The notes beneath the pieces were generated by a model that made no database searches, was not told where the DNA came from, and saw only the letters and a list, made by a program, of their open reading frames with translations. The position numbers and the translations under genes are program-made. Positions 54,564-63,012 of a stretch of 64,000 bases of DNA are shown piece by piece (positions within the stretch are counted from its first letter, which is position 1; each line of letters starts with the position of its first letter). Source of the stretch: Demequina rhizosphaerae (lineage in GTDB: Bacteria > Actinomycetota > Actinomycetes > Actinomycetales > Demequinaceae). The stretch covers positions 186,001 to 250,000 of the forward strand of contig NZ_BBMC01000003.1 in the NCBI RefSeq assembly GCF_000971255.1. Reading direction: 5' to 3'.

Positions 54564-54645
54564 GTGCTCAGGCTAGGCCGCCGCACCGACAGCGGGAAGA
54601 GCGTGAGATACCGCACGGCGGCTGGACTCGCCCCATTTGTCTGGC

Positions 54646-54651
54646 TAGGGT
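54646..54651 (+). promoter_or_regulatory. -10 element (TAGGGT) for the SH3-CHAP gene
   Basis: TANNNT hexamer placing the transcription start near 54658 and giving a leader of about 107 nt, the longest in the window. Confidence 0.55.
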
Positions 54652-54657
54652 CTCGGG

Positions 54658-54764
54658 CGCAAGGGCTGGTTGAGGACAGCCGTACGCAAGGCCGCGGGGG
54701 AGGGACCCGGGTCGAGACCACGGACGCGCTGCGATCCACGCCGTCCAGGATGAGGAGACCGACC
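54658..54764 (+). promoter_or_regulatory. Structured 5' leader, possible c-di-AMP (ydaO-type) riboswitch remnant
   Basis: The leader contains a GGCTG...CAGCC hairpin, a purine-rich CGGGGGAGGGACCCGGGTCG segment and a GGACG...CGTCC hairpin before the ribosome-binding site. GGGGGA and CCCGGGT followed by a GAG recalls conserved parts of ydaO-yuaA riboswitches, which in actinobacteria precede cell-wall hydrolase genes like this one. It is shorter than a full ydaO element, so this is a weak hypothesis. Confidence 0.25.
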
Positions 54765-55823
54765 TTGACCATCACGAGCACCCGGACGGGGGCGCGCGCG
54801 ACCGGCATCGTCGCCGCGATCGTCGCCGCCGCCGTCATCAGCGCGACGCCGGCGACCGCCGCAACGTCCGCGACCACCGCGACCACCGCATCGTCCGTCG
54901 AGACGTCCGTCTCCTCGCTGGTGCCCATCCGCACGGAGATCACCCAGGGCCAGGCCCTGTGGGTGACGGGCAAGGCGCTCAAGCTGCGCAACGGCCCGTC
55001 GAACAGCAACCGCGTCAAGATCGTCGCGTACAAGGGCGCCAAGGTGAAGTTCACCGGCAAGCGCAAGGACCGCTGGGTCCAGGTCAAGGTCGCCGGTACC
55101 ACCGCGTGGGCGCCGCGCAAGTACTTCACGACGGACAAGCCGAAGTGGGACGCCGTGCCCGTCGGCACCCTCGGCGCGAACCTCAAGCTGCGCTCGGGCC
55201 CGAGCAACGACTACGCGGTCAAGACCACCGCGTCGTTCGGCACGATGGGCCGCTTCACGCGCATCGAGCGCGACGGCTGGTGGCAGGTCAAGATCAACGG
55301 CACGTACGCGTGGACGCCCGAGCGCTTCCTCAGCGTCGGCGGCGTGTTCAACACCGACCGGATCCTCGACGTCGCGCACAGCCAGGTGGGCTACCGCGAG
55401 CCGTCGTGGCGCAACAACCCGTACAACGACTGGATCGACGGCAACTACGCGTGGTGCCACGTCTTCGTCGAGTGGGTCTTCGACCGCGCCGACTACGCCA
55501 ACGGCGTGCCCTACAAGAAGCACTTCGACGCGTACGTGTCGACGCTGCGCAAGTCGGGCGTGCTCGACACGACCCCGACCGCGGGCGAGATCAAGAAGGG
55601 CGACGTCGTCCTCGTCGACTGGTACCCGTACAACGGGCCCACCCACACGGGCATCGTCGACCACGTCTCGGGCGACTCGATCTACCTGGTCGAGGGCAAC
55701 ACCACGTCCGGCACGGGCGACAACACGCGCGGCGTGTTCTACCGCAAGCGCGCGATGGTCGACATCTACGCGTCGTACCGCCCGTCCGACTTCGCGAAGT
55801 GGCGCGAGCTCCGCGTGAGCTGA
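54765..55823 (+). CDS. Secreted SH3b-CHAP domain protein, probable cell-wall hydrolase
   Basis: A likely exported peptidoglycan amidase/peptidase. After a signal peptide (TGARATGIVAAIVAAAVISA then TPATAA) come two SH3b repeats, KALKLRNGPSNSNRVKIVAY and GANLKLRSGPSNDYAVKTTA, and a C-terminal CHAP domain with the nucleophile in YAWCHVFVEWVFD and the histidine in HTGIVDHVSGDSIYLVEGN. The usual WCA at the nucleophile is WCH here. The start is taken as TTG 54765, with GAGGAG 7 nt upstream; ATG 54750, five codons earlier, is the alternative. It has 352 residues. Confidence 0.85.
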   Translation: MTITSTRTGARATGIVAAIVAAAVISATPATAATSATTATTASSVETSVSSLVPIRTEITQGQALWVTGKALKLRNGPSNSNRVKIVAYKGAKVKFTGKRKDRWVQVKVAGTTAWAPRKYFTTDKPKWDAVPVGTLGANLKLRSGPSNDYAVKTTASFGTMGRFTRIERDGWWQVKINGTYAWTPERFLSVGGVFNTDRILDVAHSQVGYREPSWRNNPYNDWIDGNYAWCHVFVEWVFDRADYANGVPYKKHFDAYVSTLRKSGVLDTTPTAGEIKKGDVVLVDWYPYNGPTHTGIVDHVSGDSIYLVEGNTTSGTGDNTRGVFYRKRAMVDIYASYRPSDFAKWRELRVS

Positions 55824-55860
55824 GCCTCCTTCTCTCCCGGGCGAGTCCCGGACCGACCCC

Positions 55861-55901
55861 GAGCGCCGGGGCGGGGTGCGCGATGCCCCGCCCCGGCGCT
55901 C
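55861..55901 (+). terminator. Terminator after the SH3-CHAP gene
   Basis: A 16-bp GC-rich stem with a short loop (arms GAGCGCCGGGGCGGGG and its complement), 38 nt after the stop. Confidence 0.75.
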
Positions 55902-55958
55902 GTGCGTTGTCGGAGCGGGCGCGCCCGGCAGCCGGTCCGGGCTGTCGGAGGGACGGCC

Positions 55959-55964
55959 TACGCT
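55959..55964 (+). promoter_or_regulatory. -10 element (TACGCT) for leaderless rarA
   Basis: The hexamer ends 6 nt before the rarA ATG; only GGCCCC lies between, so no ribosome-binding site exists. Confidence 0.6.
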
Positions 55965-55970
55965 GGCCCC

Positions 55971-57293
55971 ATGGATCTGTTCGACGCGGCGCGCACCGAC
56001 GCGTCGGGCGTGCCGGAGACGCTCGGCAACGCGCCCCTCGCGGTGCGGATGCGTCCCCGCGGCCTCGACGAGGTCGTGGGCCAGGCGCACCTCCTCACCG
56101 AGGGGTCGCCGCTGCGCCGCCTCATCGGCGACGACGCGCCCGCGACCTCCGTGGTGCTGTGGGGCCCGCCCGGCACCGGCAAGACCACGCTCGCGTACCT
56201 CGTGGCGGGCAACCGGCGCTTCGTCGAGCTGTCCGCGGTGACGGCGGGCGTCAAGGACGTGCGTGCGGTCGTCGACGACTCGAAGCGCCGCATCGCCACC
56301 GGCGAGCGCGAGACCGTCCTCTTCATCGACGAGATCCACCGCTTCACGCGGTCGCAGCAGGACGCGCTGCTGCCGGCCGTCGAGAACCGCTGGGTCACGC
56401 TCATCGGCGCGACCACGGAGAACCCGTCGTTCTCGGTCGTCGGGCCGCTGCTGTCGCGGTCGCTGCTGCTGGTGCTCCAGCCGCTCGCGTCCGCCGACAT
56501 CGCGGCGCTGCTCGAGCGCGCCGTCTCCGACGCCCGGGGTCTCGGCGGCGCGGTCACGCTGGACGATGCGGCGGCCGCGCACATCCTGCGCGTCGCCGGG
56601 GCGGACGCGCGCAAGGCGCTCACGCTGCTCGAGTCGATCGCGCAGGCCGCCGGGCGGGACGGGGTCATCACTGCGGAGCTCGCCGAGGCGACGATGGACG
56701 CCGCGCTGGTGGCGTACGACAAGTCGGGCGACCAGCACTACGACGTCATCAGCGCGTTCATCAAGTCCGTGCGCGGCTCGGACGTCGACGCGGCGCTGCA
56801 CTACCTCGCGCGCATGGTCGTCGCGGGGGAGGACCCGCGCTTCATCGCGCGCCGGCTCGTCATCCTCGCGGCCGAGGACATCGGCATGGCGGACCCGCAG
56901 GGCCTCGTGATCGCCCAGGCCGCCGCGGACGCGGTGAGCTTCATCGGCATGCCCGAGGGACGCATCGTGCTCGCCGAGGCGACCACGTACCTCGCGAGCG
57001 CGCCCAAGTCGAACCGCTCGTACCGCGCCATTGACGCCGCGATCGCGGACGTGCGCTCCGGCCGTGCCGGCGTGGTGCCCGAGCACCTGCGCGACGCGCA
57101 CTACGCGGGCGCCGAGCGCATCGGGCACGGCAAGGACTACCAGTACGCGCACGATGCGCCCCACGGCGTGGCCGCACAGGAGCACCTGCCGGAGACGCTG
57201 CGCGGCGCGCGGTACTACGAGCCCACCGAGCACGGCTACGAGCGGGCGCTGGGGGAGCGGCTCGGGACCATCCGGCGGCTGCTCGGGAGGTAA
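55971..57293 (+). CDS. rarA: Replication-associated recombination ATPase RarA (MgsA)
   Basis: RarA is an AAA+ clamp-loader-like ATPase acting at stalled replication forks. The 440-residue protein has the N-terminal RPRGLDEVVGQAHLL, Walker A WGPPGTGKTTLAYLVA, Walker B VLFIDEIHRFTRSQQDALLP, sensor 1 IGATTENPSFSV, and the C-terminal tetramerisation domain (DQHYDVISAFIKSVRGSD, ARRLVILAAEDIGMADPQ). The ATG is preceded at 6 nt by a -10 hexamer, so the mRNA is probably leaderless. In many actinobacteria rarA lies just upstream of rpsD-alaS, as here. Confidence 0.95.
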   Translation: MDLFDAARTDASGVPETLGNAPLAVRMRPRGLDEVVGQAHLLTEGSPLRRLIGDDAPATSVVLWGPPGTGKTTLAYLVAGNRRFVELSAVTAGVKDVRAVVDDSKRRIATGERETVLFIDEIHRFTRSQQDALLPAVENRWVTLIGATTENPSFSVVGPLLSRSLLLVLQPLASADIAALLERAVSDARGLGGAVTLDDAAAAHILRVAGADARKALTLLESIAQAAGRDGVITAELAEATMDAALVAYDKSGDQHYDVISAFIKSVRGSDVDAALHYLARMVVAGEDPRFIARRLVILAAEDIGMADPQGLVIAQAAADAVSFIGMPEGRIVLAEATTYLASAPKSNRSYRAIDAAIADVRSGRAGVVPEHLRDAHYAGAERIGHGKDYQYAHDAPHGVAAQEHLPETLRGARYYEPTEHGYERALGERLGTIRRLLGR

Positions 57294-57390
57294 GGCCCGG
57301 GGCGCCGAGGCGCTCTCACACGGGCAGGTCAGCGTCGGATCTACGAGGCGCCGGCAACGCATCGATAGGCGGCCGTCGCTCGTCCGCCGA

Positions 57391-57456
57391 GAACGACACT
57401 GGTCTACCCATGGCGCGCGACGATCTCTCGAGACCGACCACCATCTACCCATTCCG
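57391..57456. repeat. Half-element related to the 3.8-kb repeat
   Basis: About 75 bp aligns with the reverse complement of the left half of the 3826-3970 element at roughly three bases in four, without gaps. Shared blocks include GAACGACA, TACCCATG, ATCTC, AGACCGAC and CTACCCATTC. Two copies of the GGTNTACCCAT-type unit are present in one orientation only. Like its relative, it sits between convergent genes (rarA and DUF4287). Confidence 0.7.
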
Positions 57457-57471
57457 CAGGGGGAGAAGCCC

Positions 57472-57765
57472 TCACCAGTCCGCGGGGCGCGAGTCCTTCC
57501 CGTCGAGCCACAGCCGGTCGGAGGCGTCCGCGTGGGTGCCGCCCGAGCCGACGTGCTGGGGGTCGATCCGGTCGCCCTTGGTGATGACGTGGACCATCGC
57601 CATCGCGTGACCGCGGCCGAGGCCGTAGTCGTCCTTGAGCCACTCCACGATGGGCGTGGCCTTGGTGCCGGGGCCGAAGCCGCGCTCGGCGGCGAGCTCG
57701 ACCAGCCGGCGGGGCGTGAGCCCGGTCTTCGTCTCGACCGCGTCGAGGTACGCCTGGAAGGACAT
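57472..57765 (-). CDS. DUF4287 domain protein
   Basis: A 97-residue protein of the DUF4287 family, starting MSFQAYLDAVETKTGLTPRR and containing FGPGTKATPIVEWLKDDYGLGRGHAMA, quoted in part as GTKATPIVEWLKDDYGLGRG. This Gly-rich helical domain is often found alone or fused to DUF5655. The function is unknown. ATG 57765 lies 7 nt after a TACGAT -10 hexamer and has no ribosome-binding site, so a leaderless transcript is likely. It converges on rarA across a repeat. Confidence 0.85.
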   Translation of the reverse strand: MSFQAYLDAVETKTGLTPRRLVELAAERGFGPGTKATPIVEWLKDDYGLGRGHAMAMVHVITKGDRIDPQHVGSGGTHADASDRLWLDGKDSRPADW

Positions 57766-57772
57766 AGCTACG

Positions 57773-57778
57773 ATCGTA
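57773..57778 (-). promoter_or_regulatory. -10 element (TACGAT) for leaderless DUF4287 gene
   Basis: On the minus strand the hexamer ends 7 nt before the ATG. It is part of a CTACGATCGTAG palindrome. Confidence 0.5.
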
Positions 57779-57863
57779 GGACCGTCGGCAGGCTCCCCGC
57801 AGAGGTCGAAATCACCCCGAAAACGTCGGTGCGTCCCCCATAGCAGGAGCGTGGCGGGCCTGC

Positions 57864-57869
57864 TATCCT
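57864..57869 (+). promoter_or_regulatory. -10 element (TATCCT) for rpsD
   Basis: TANNNT hexamer giving a leader of about 96 nt that is AT-richer than its surroundings. Such a leader could hold an S4 autoregulatory site; no fold was identified with confidence. Confidence 0.6.
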
Positions 57870-57971
57870 TGATGAGCCCTCGCGGACGGTTGGCTGCTGT
57901 CGCCGCGAACTCAGCAAATACGATCATTTCTCCGGACGCATCCGCGCGCCCGGGGAGCTGTGAAGGAAATC

Positions 57972-58598
57972 ATGACCTCTGTTCAGAAGGCACGTCGCCA
58001 GGTCCGCCTGTCGCGCAGCCTCGGGATCGCCCTGACCCCGAAGGCCGTCAAGCACTTCGAGAAGCGCCCGTACCCCCCGGGCGAGCACGGCCGCACCGCC
58101 CGCCGCAAGGAGAGCGACTACGCCGTCCGTCTGCGCGAGAAGCAGCGTCTTCGCGCGCAGTACGGCCTTCGTGAGAAGCAGATGACCTCGACCTACGCCG
58201 AGGCCAAGAAGGAGTCCGGTCTGACCGGTGAGGCCTTCGTCGAGCTTCTCGAGATGCGCCTTGACGCCCTCGTGCTCCGTGCGGGCTTCGCTCGCACGAT
58301 CCTTCAGGCGCGTCAGTCGGTCCTGCACCGCCACATCCTCGTGGACGGCAAGATCGTCGACCGCCCGTCGTTCCGCGTGAAGCCGGGCCAGACCATCCAG
58401 GTCAAGCCCAAGGCCGTCACGCTCGAGCCGTACATGGCCGCCGCCGCCGGCGCGCACCGTGACGTGCTCCCGCAGGTGCCCGAGTACCTCAACGTCACGC
58501 TTGAGAAGCTCAGCGCGACGCTGGTCCGCCGCCCGAAGCGCGCCGAGGTCCCCGTGACCTGCGACGTGCAGCTGGTCGTCGAGTACTACGCTCGCTAA
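57972..58598 (+). CDS. rpsD: 30S ribosomal protein S4, stand-alone actinobacterial form
   Basis: S4 is a primary 16S rRNA-binding protein that nucleates assembly of the 30S body. The 208-residue protein starts MTSVQKARRQVRLSRSLGIA and lacks the zinc-binding cysteines of the classic N-terminus, as in the rpsD paralogue found alone in many actinobacteria. The S4 RNA-binding domain is clear: LEMRLDALVLRAGFARTILQARQ in part, then HRHILVDGKIVDRPSFRVKPG. ATG 57972 has GAAGGA at good spacing; a GTG four codons upstream is less likely. More CTT and CGT codons than neighbouring genes fits high expression. Confidence 0.96.
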   Translation: MTSVQKARRQVRLSRSLGIALTPKAVKHFEKRPYPPGEHGRTARRKESDYAVRLREKQRLRAQYGLREKQMTSTYAEAKKESGLTGEAFVELLEMRLDALVLRAGFARTILQARQSVLHRHILVDGKIVDRPSFRVKPGQTIQVKPKAVTLEPYMAAAAGAHRDVLPQVPEYLNVTLEKLSATLVRRPKRAEVPVTCDVQLVVEYYAR

Positions 58599-58637
58599 GG
58601 CGCACCCGTGAGGCTCTGAGGAGCCTCGCAAGAAGTG

Positions 58638-58681
58638 GCCGCGGTGCGCCGCCCTCCGGGGTGGTGCACCGCGGCTTTTTC
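58638..58681 (+). terminator. Rho-independent terminator after rpsD
   Basis: A 10-bp stem, GCCGCGGTGC with GCACCGCGGC, extended by partial pairing in the loop, is followed by TTTTTCT. It is the clearest U-run terminator in the window. Confidence 0.88.
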
Positions 58682-58752
58682 TGCACGATGGCAGGGTGGG
58701 CCTGCGCGCCACGCGCATAGGCCCCGGACACGAGAAGGACCGAAGAACAGGC

Positions 58753-61425
58753 ATGCAGACCTCTGAGATCGCCAAGCGGTGGGTCGACTACTTCGCGAAG
58801 CAGGACCACCACATCGCGCCGAGCGCCTCGCTCGTCTCGCCCGACCCGTCGCTGCTGTTCACGGTCGCCGGCATGGTGCCCTTCATCCCGTACATCATCG
58901 GCACCGACACGTCGCCGTACCCGCGCATCGCGTCCGTCCAGAAGTGCATCCGCACCAAGGACATCGAGGAGGTCGGCAAGACCACCCGCCACGGCACGTT
59001 CTTCCAGATGCTGGGCAACTTCTCGTTCGGCGACTACTTCAAGGAAGGCGCCATCAACTACGCCTACGAGTTCCTCACGGGACCCGAGGCGGAGGGCAAC
59101 CTGGGCTTCGACCCCGAGCGGTTCTGGGTCACCGTGTGGAACGAGGACGAGGAGGCGATCTCCCACCTCAAGAACGTCGGCGTCGACGAGTCCCGCATCG
59201 TCAAGCTCACGCGCGAGGAGAACTTCTGGGACACCGGCCAGCCCGGCCCCGCCGGCCCGTGCGCCGAGTGGCACTACGACCGCGGCCCCGAGTTCGGTCC
59301 CGAGGCGGTCGGCGGCACGGTCGACCCGGGCGGCGACCGCTACCTCGAGATCTGGAACCTCGTCTTCGACCAGTTCCTGCGCGGCGAGGGCGCCGGCAAG
59401 GACTACCCGCTCATCCGCGAGCTCGACCAGAAGGCCATCGACACCGGCGCCGGCCTCGAGCGCATCGCGTACCTCAAGCAGGGCGTCGCGAACATGTACG
59501 AGACCGACGAGGTCTTCCCGGTCATCGCGAAGGCCCAGGAGCTGTCGGGCAAGACCTACGGCGCGGGCGGCGACGACGACGTCCGCATGCGCGTGGTCGG
59601 CGACCACGTGCGCTCCGCGCTCATGCTCATCGGCGACGGCGTGACCCCCGGCAACGAGGGCCGTGGCTTCGTCCTGCGCCGCCTGCTGCGCCGCTCGGTG
59701 CGCGCGATGAAGCTGCTCGGCGTCGACGAGCGCACGATGCCCGAGCTGCTGCCCGCGTCCATCGACGCGATGAGCGCCACCTACCCGGCGCTTGCCGCGA
59801 ACCGCGCGAAGATCGAGGCGATCGCCTACAACGAGGAGGACGCGTTCCGTCGCACCCTCGTGGCCGGCACCGCGATCTTCGACACCGCCGTCGCGCAGGT
59901 GAAGAAGGCCGGCGACAAGGCGCTGTCCGGCTCCGACGCGTTCACCCTGCACGACACCTACGGCTTCCCGATCGACATCACGCTCGAGATGGCGGCCGAG
60001 CAGGGTATCCAGGTGGACGAGGCGAAGTTCCGCGAGCTCATGAAGGAGCAGAAGGAGCGCGCCCGCGCCGATGCGAAGGCCAAGAAGGGCGGCCACGCGG
60101 ACGTGGGCGTCTACAACGGCATCAAGGAGGCCCAGGGCCTTACCGAGTTCCGTGCGTACCAGGAGCTCAACACCGCCACCGAGATCACCGCGCTCATCAA
60201 GGACGGCGTCTCCGTCCCGGTCGCGCAGCAGGGCGAGACCGTGGAGGTCGTCCTCCCGCAGACCCCGTTCTACGCGGAGTCCGGCGGCCAGGAGGCGGAC
60301 TCGGGCGTCATCCGCTCGGCGCACGGCACGCTCGAGGTCATCGACGTGCAGCGCCCGGTCAAGGGCCTCATCGTCCACACGTGCAACGTGATCGAGGGCG
60401 AGGTCGCGCAGGGCGACGCCGTCTCCGCCGAGGTCGACCCCGAGTGGCGCATCGGCGCCCGCCAGGCGCACTCCGGCACGCACCTGCTGCACGCCGCGCT
60501 GCGCGAGGTGCTCGGCCCCGACGCGCTGCAGTCCGGCTCGTACAACAAGCCCGGCTACCTGCGCCTCGACTTCTCGTGGCCCTCGGCGCTGTCGTCGGAG
60601 ACCCGCTCGGAGATCGAGGAGGTCACCAACCGCGCGATCCGTGCCGACCTCGGCGTGAGCGCGCAGTTCATGACGCTGCCCGAGGCGAAGGACTGGGGCG
60701 CGGTCGCGCTGTTCGGCGAGACGTACGACGAGACGGTCCGCGTCATCGAGATCGGCGGCCCCTGGTCGCGCGAGCTCTGCGGCGGCACGCACGTCGAGCA
60801 CTCGAGCCAGGTGGGCATGGTCGCGCTGTCGACCGAGTCCTCGGTCGGCTCCGGCTCGCGCCGCATCGAGGCCTTCGTCGGCATCGAGGCTTTCCAGAAG
60901 CTCGCCGCCGAGCGCGCGCTCGTGTCCGAGCTCACCACCACGCTCAAGGTGCAGCCGGGCGAGCTCAGGGGCCGCGTCGAGAAGCTCCTCGAGCGCCTCG
61001 CCGATGCGGAGAAGCAGCTGTCGGGCTACCGCCAGCAGGCGATGCAGCAGGTCGCGGGCGAGCTCGTCGGCAGGGCCGTCGACGTCGCGGGCATCCGCGT
61101 CGTCACGCACGAGTCCACCAACGCCGCCGACGGCGACGACCTCCGCACGCTCGTGACGGACGTGCGCGGCCGCCTCGGCGACGCCGCGCCGGCCGTGGTC
61201 GCGATCGCGGGAGCCTTCAACGGCCGCCCCCAGATCGTGATCGCCACGAACCAGGGCGCGCGCGACGCGGGCCTGCGCGCCGGCGATCTCGTCAAGGCCG
61301 CATCGTCCGTCCTGGGCGGTGGCGGCGGCGGGAAGCCGGACCTCGCGCAGGGCGGCGGCCAGGACCCGGCGCAGATCGGCGCGGCCCTCGAGGCCGTGCG
61401 CGCCACCGTGGCGGCGCGTGCCTAG
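58753..61425 (+). CDS. alaS: Alanyl-tRNA synthetase
   Basis: AlaRS charges tRNA-Ala and edits Ser/Gly mischarges. The 890-residue protein has the aminoacylation core (TSEIAKRWVDYFAKQDH, FTVAGMVPFIPY, RHGTFFQMLGNFSFGDYF), the editing domain zinc ligands in QAHSGTHLLHAAL and ELCGGTHVEH, and a C-Ala tail with a Gly-rich GGGGGGKPDLAQGGGQD. ATG 58753 gives the family N-terminus MQTSEIAKRW. The gene overlaps ruvX by 8 bp. Confidence 0.96.
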   Translation: MQTSEIAKRWVDYFAKQDHHIAPSASLVSPDPSLLFTVAGMVPFIPYIIGTDTSPYPRIASVQKCIRTKDIEEVGKTTRHGTFFQMLGNFSFGDYFKEGAINYAYEFLTGPEAEGNLGFDPERFWVTVWNEDEEAISHLKNVGVDESRIVKLTREENFWDTGQPGPAGPCAEWHYDRGPEFGPEAVGGTVDPGGDRYLEIWNLVFDQFLRGEGAGKDYPLIRELDQKAIDTGAGLERIAYLKQGVANMYETDEVFPVIAKAQELSGKTYGAGGDDDVRMRVVGDHVRSALMLIGDGVTPGNEGRGFVLRRLLRRSVRAMKLLGVDERTMPELLPASIDAMSATYPALAANRAKIEAIAYNEEDAFRRTLVAGTAIFDTAVAQVKKAGDKALSGSDAFTLHDTYGFPIDITLEMAAEQGIQVDEAKFRELMKEQKERARADAKAKKGGHADVGVYNGIKEAQGLTEFRAYQELNTATEITALIKDGVSVPVAQQGETVEVVLPQTPFYAESGGQEADSGVIRSAHGTLEVIDVQRPVKGLIVHTCNVIEGEVAQGDAVSAEVDPEWRIGARQAHSGTHLLHAALREVLGPDALQSGSYNKPGYLRLDFSWPSALSSETRSEIEEVTNRAIRADLGVSAQFMTLPEAKDWGAVALFGETYDETVRVIEIGGPWSRELCGGTHVEHSSQVGMVALSTESSVGSGSRRIEAFVGIEAFQKLAAERALVSELTTTLKVQPGELRGRVEKLLERLADAEKQLSGYRQQAMQQVAGELVGRAVDVAGIRVVTHESTNAADGDDLRTLVTDVRGRLGDAAPAVVAIAGAFNGRPQIVIATNQGARDAGLRAGDLVKAASSVLGGGGGGKPDLAQGGGQDPAQIGAALEAVRATVAARA

Positions 61426-61885
61426 GGGCGCGCGTCTGGGGGTCGACGTCGGCACCGTCCGCATCGGCGTGGCGGCGTCCGACCCCGACGGCCTCATGGC
61501 GTTCCCCGTCGACACCGTGCAGCGGGGCGACGGGGACGCGCAGGCCGTGGCGGCGATGGCCGAGCAGCGCGGTGCGATCACCGTGTTCGTCGGGCTGCCG
61601 CGCAAGCTGTCAGGGCAGGAGGGGACGAGCGCCGAGGATGCGCGCGCCTTCGCCGCCCGCCTCGCGGAACTGTGCTCCGGCACAGTTCGTTTGATCGACG
61701 AACGCTTCTCGACCGCCACCGCGTCCCAGGCGATGCGCTCCGCGGGACGCAACGCCAAGAAGCAGCGGCAGGTCATCGACCAGGCCGCCGCCGTGGTGAT
61801 CCTCGAGAATGCTTTGGATGTAGACAGGAACGGTAACCTCGAGGCTGTGACCATCGAGGTTCCGCGCAAGGGGAATGATGACTGA
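61418..61885 (+). CDS. ruvX: Putative pre-16S rRNA nuclease / Holliday junction resolvase-like RuvX (YqgF)
   Basis: A YqgF-family RNase H-fold nuclease linked to 16S rRNA 5' maturation. The 155-residue protein has LGVDVGTVRIGVAASDPDG (first Asp), FVGLPRKLSGQEG, LIDERFSTATASQAM and the final acidic site in RQVIDQAAAVVILENAL. The GTG start lies 8 bp inside alaS. Its own end overlaps mltG by 8 bp. The order alaS-ruvX-mltG-aroE is strongly conserved in actinobacteria. Confidence 0.94.
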   Translation: MPRGARLGVDVGTVRIGVAASDPDGLMAFPVDTVQRGDGDAQAVAAMAEQRGAITVFVGLPRKLSGQEGTSAEDARAFAARLAELCSGTVRLIDERFSTATASQAMRSAGRNAKKQRQVIDQAAAVVILENALDVDRNGNLEAVTIEVPRKGNDD

Positions 61886-63011
61886 CCTTTTCGAGGCCGA
61901 AGCGACCACCACGACGTCGCTTGACCTGCGACGGCTGCAGCGCCAGAAGCGGCGCGCCGCGCGCCGCCGGCTCACGCTCGTCGTGACCGCGGTCGCGCTC
62001 GTCGTGTTCGCGCTCGGCGCGTCCGTGACCTGGAACTTCCTCCAGGGCTTCGAGACGTCGACCAACGAGGTCGCCGACTACGAGGGCCCCGGCCAGGGCA
62101 ACGTGCAGGTGGTCATCGAGAGCGGCGCGACCGGCACGGACATCGCCGCAACCCTGTACGACGCGGGCGTCATCGCGTCGACGCAGTCGTTCATCATCGC
62201 GGCGAACGACAACCCCGACTCGGCGTCGATCACGCCGGGCTACTACTTCATGCACAAGGAGATGAAGGCGGAGTACGCCCTCGCCGCGCTGCTCGACCCG
62301 TCGAACCGCGACGTGCGCTCCATCACCATCCCCGAGGGCAAGTCGCTCGACTACTACTACCAGTCGATCGCGAACCTCACCGGCACCACCAAGGACGAGG
62401 TGATCGAGGCCGCGGAGAACACCGACGCTCTCGGCCTGCCGGAGGAGGCGAACGGCAACCTCGAGGGCTGGCTGTTCCCGTCGACGTACGAGTTCAACCC
62501 CGGCGTCACCCCGCAGGAGGTGATGTCGAAGATGATCCAGCAGACCATCACCGTGCTCGACAAGTACGACGTCGCCGTCGAGGACCGCGAGCGCGTGCTC
62601 ACCGTCGCGTCGCTGGTCGAGCGCGAGGCGAAGCTCGACGAGGACCGCGCGCAGATTGCGTCGGTGATCTACAACCGCCTCGACATCGACATGAAGCTCG
62701 AGCTCGACTCGACGGTCAAGTACCTCACGCAGACCGAGGGCGTGTGGACGTCCGACGACGAGCGCGCGACGGACTCCCCGTACAACACGTACATGTACGC
62801 GGGCCTCCCGCCTGGCCCGATCTCGGGACCGGGCGAGGCATCGATCAAGGCCGCGGTCAAGCCTGCCGACACGAACTACCTGTTCTTCGTGACGGTCAAC
62901 CTCGACACGGGCGAGACCAAGTACGCGTCGGAGTACGCGGACCACCTGGCGAACGTCCAGGAGCTGCAGGAGTGGGTCGCCGCCAACCAGAGCGACGACT
63001 CCGACTCCTGA
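61878..63011 (+). CDS. mltG: Endolytic murein transglycosylase MltG
   Basis: MltG cleaves nascent glycan strands at the membrane and so sets their length. The 377-residue protein has a cytoplasmic basic segment (RRLQRQKRRAARRRLTL), one membrane helix (VVTAVALVVFALGASVTWNF), a LysM-like subdomain (VVIESGATGTDIAATLYDAG) and the YceG catalytic domain with ASLVEREAKLDEDRAQIASV, including the catalytic Glu, and LELDSTVKYL. ATG 61878 is used; ATG 61875 adds one Met. It precedes aroE with 1 bp between. Confidence 0.94.
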   Translation: MTDLFEAEATTTTSLDLRRLQRQKRRAARRRLTLVVTAVALVVFALGASVTWNFLQGFETSTNEVADYEGPGQGNVQVVIESGATGTDIAATLYDAGVIASTQSFIIAANDNPDSASITPGYYFMHKEMKAEYALAALLDPSNRDVRSITIPEGKSLDYYYQSIANLTGTTKDEVIEAAENTDALGLPEEANGNLEGWLFPSTYEFNPGVTPQEVMSKMIQQTITVLDKYDVAVEDRERVLTVASLVEREAKLDEDRAQIASVIYNRLDIDMKLELDSTVKYLTQTEGVWTSDDERATDSPYNTYMYAGLPPGPISGPGEASIKAAVKPADTNYLFFVTVNLDTGETKYASEYADHLANVQELQEWVAANQSDDSDS

Positions 63012-63012
63012 C

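Noticed and set aside
51600-54749. A long plus-strand frame running into the SH3-CHAP gene
   Set aside because: It is antisense to the MFS and MMPL genes and has Arg/Asp/Glu-rich low-complexity sequence. Only the part after about 54750 looks like a real protein, starting with a signal peptide.
58510-61869. A 1119-residue minus-strand frame opposite alaS
   Set aside because: AlaRS on the plus strand is certain. The antisense product is Val/Leu/Asp/Arg-rich with no recognisable domain.
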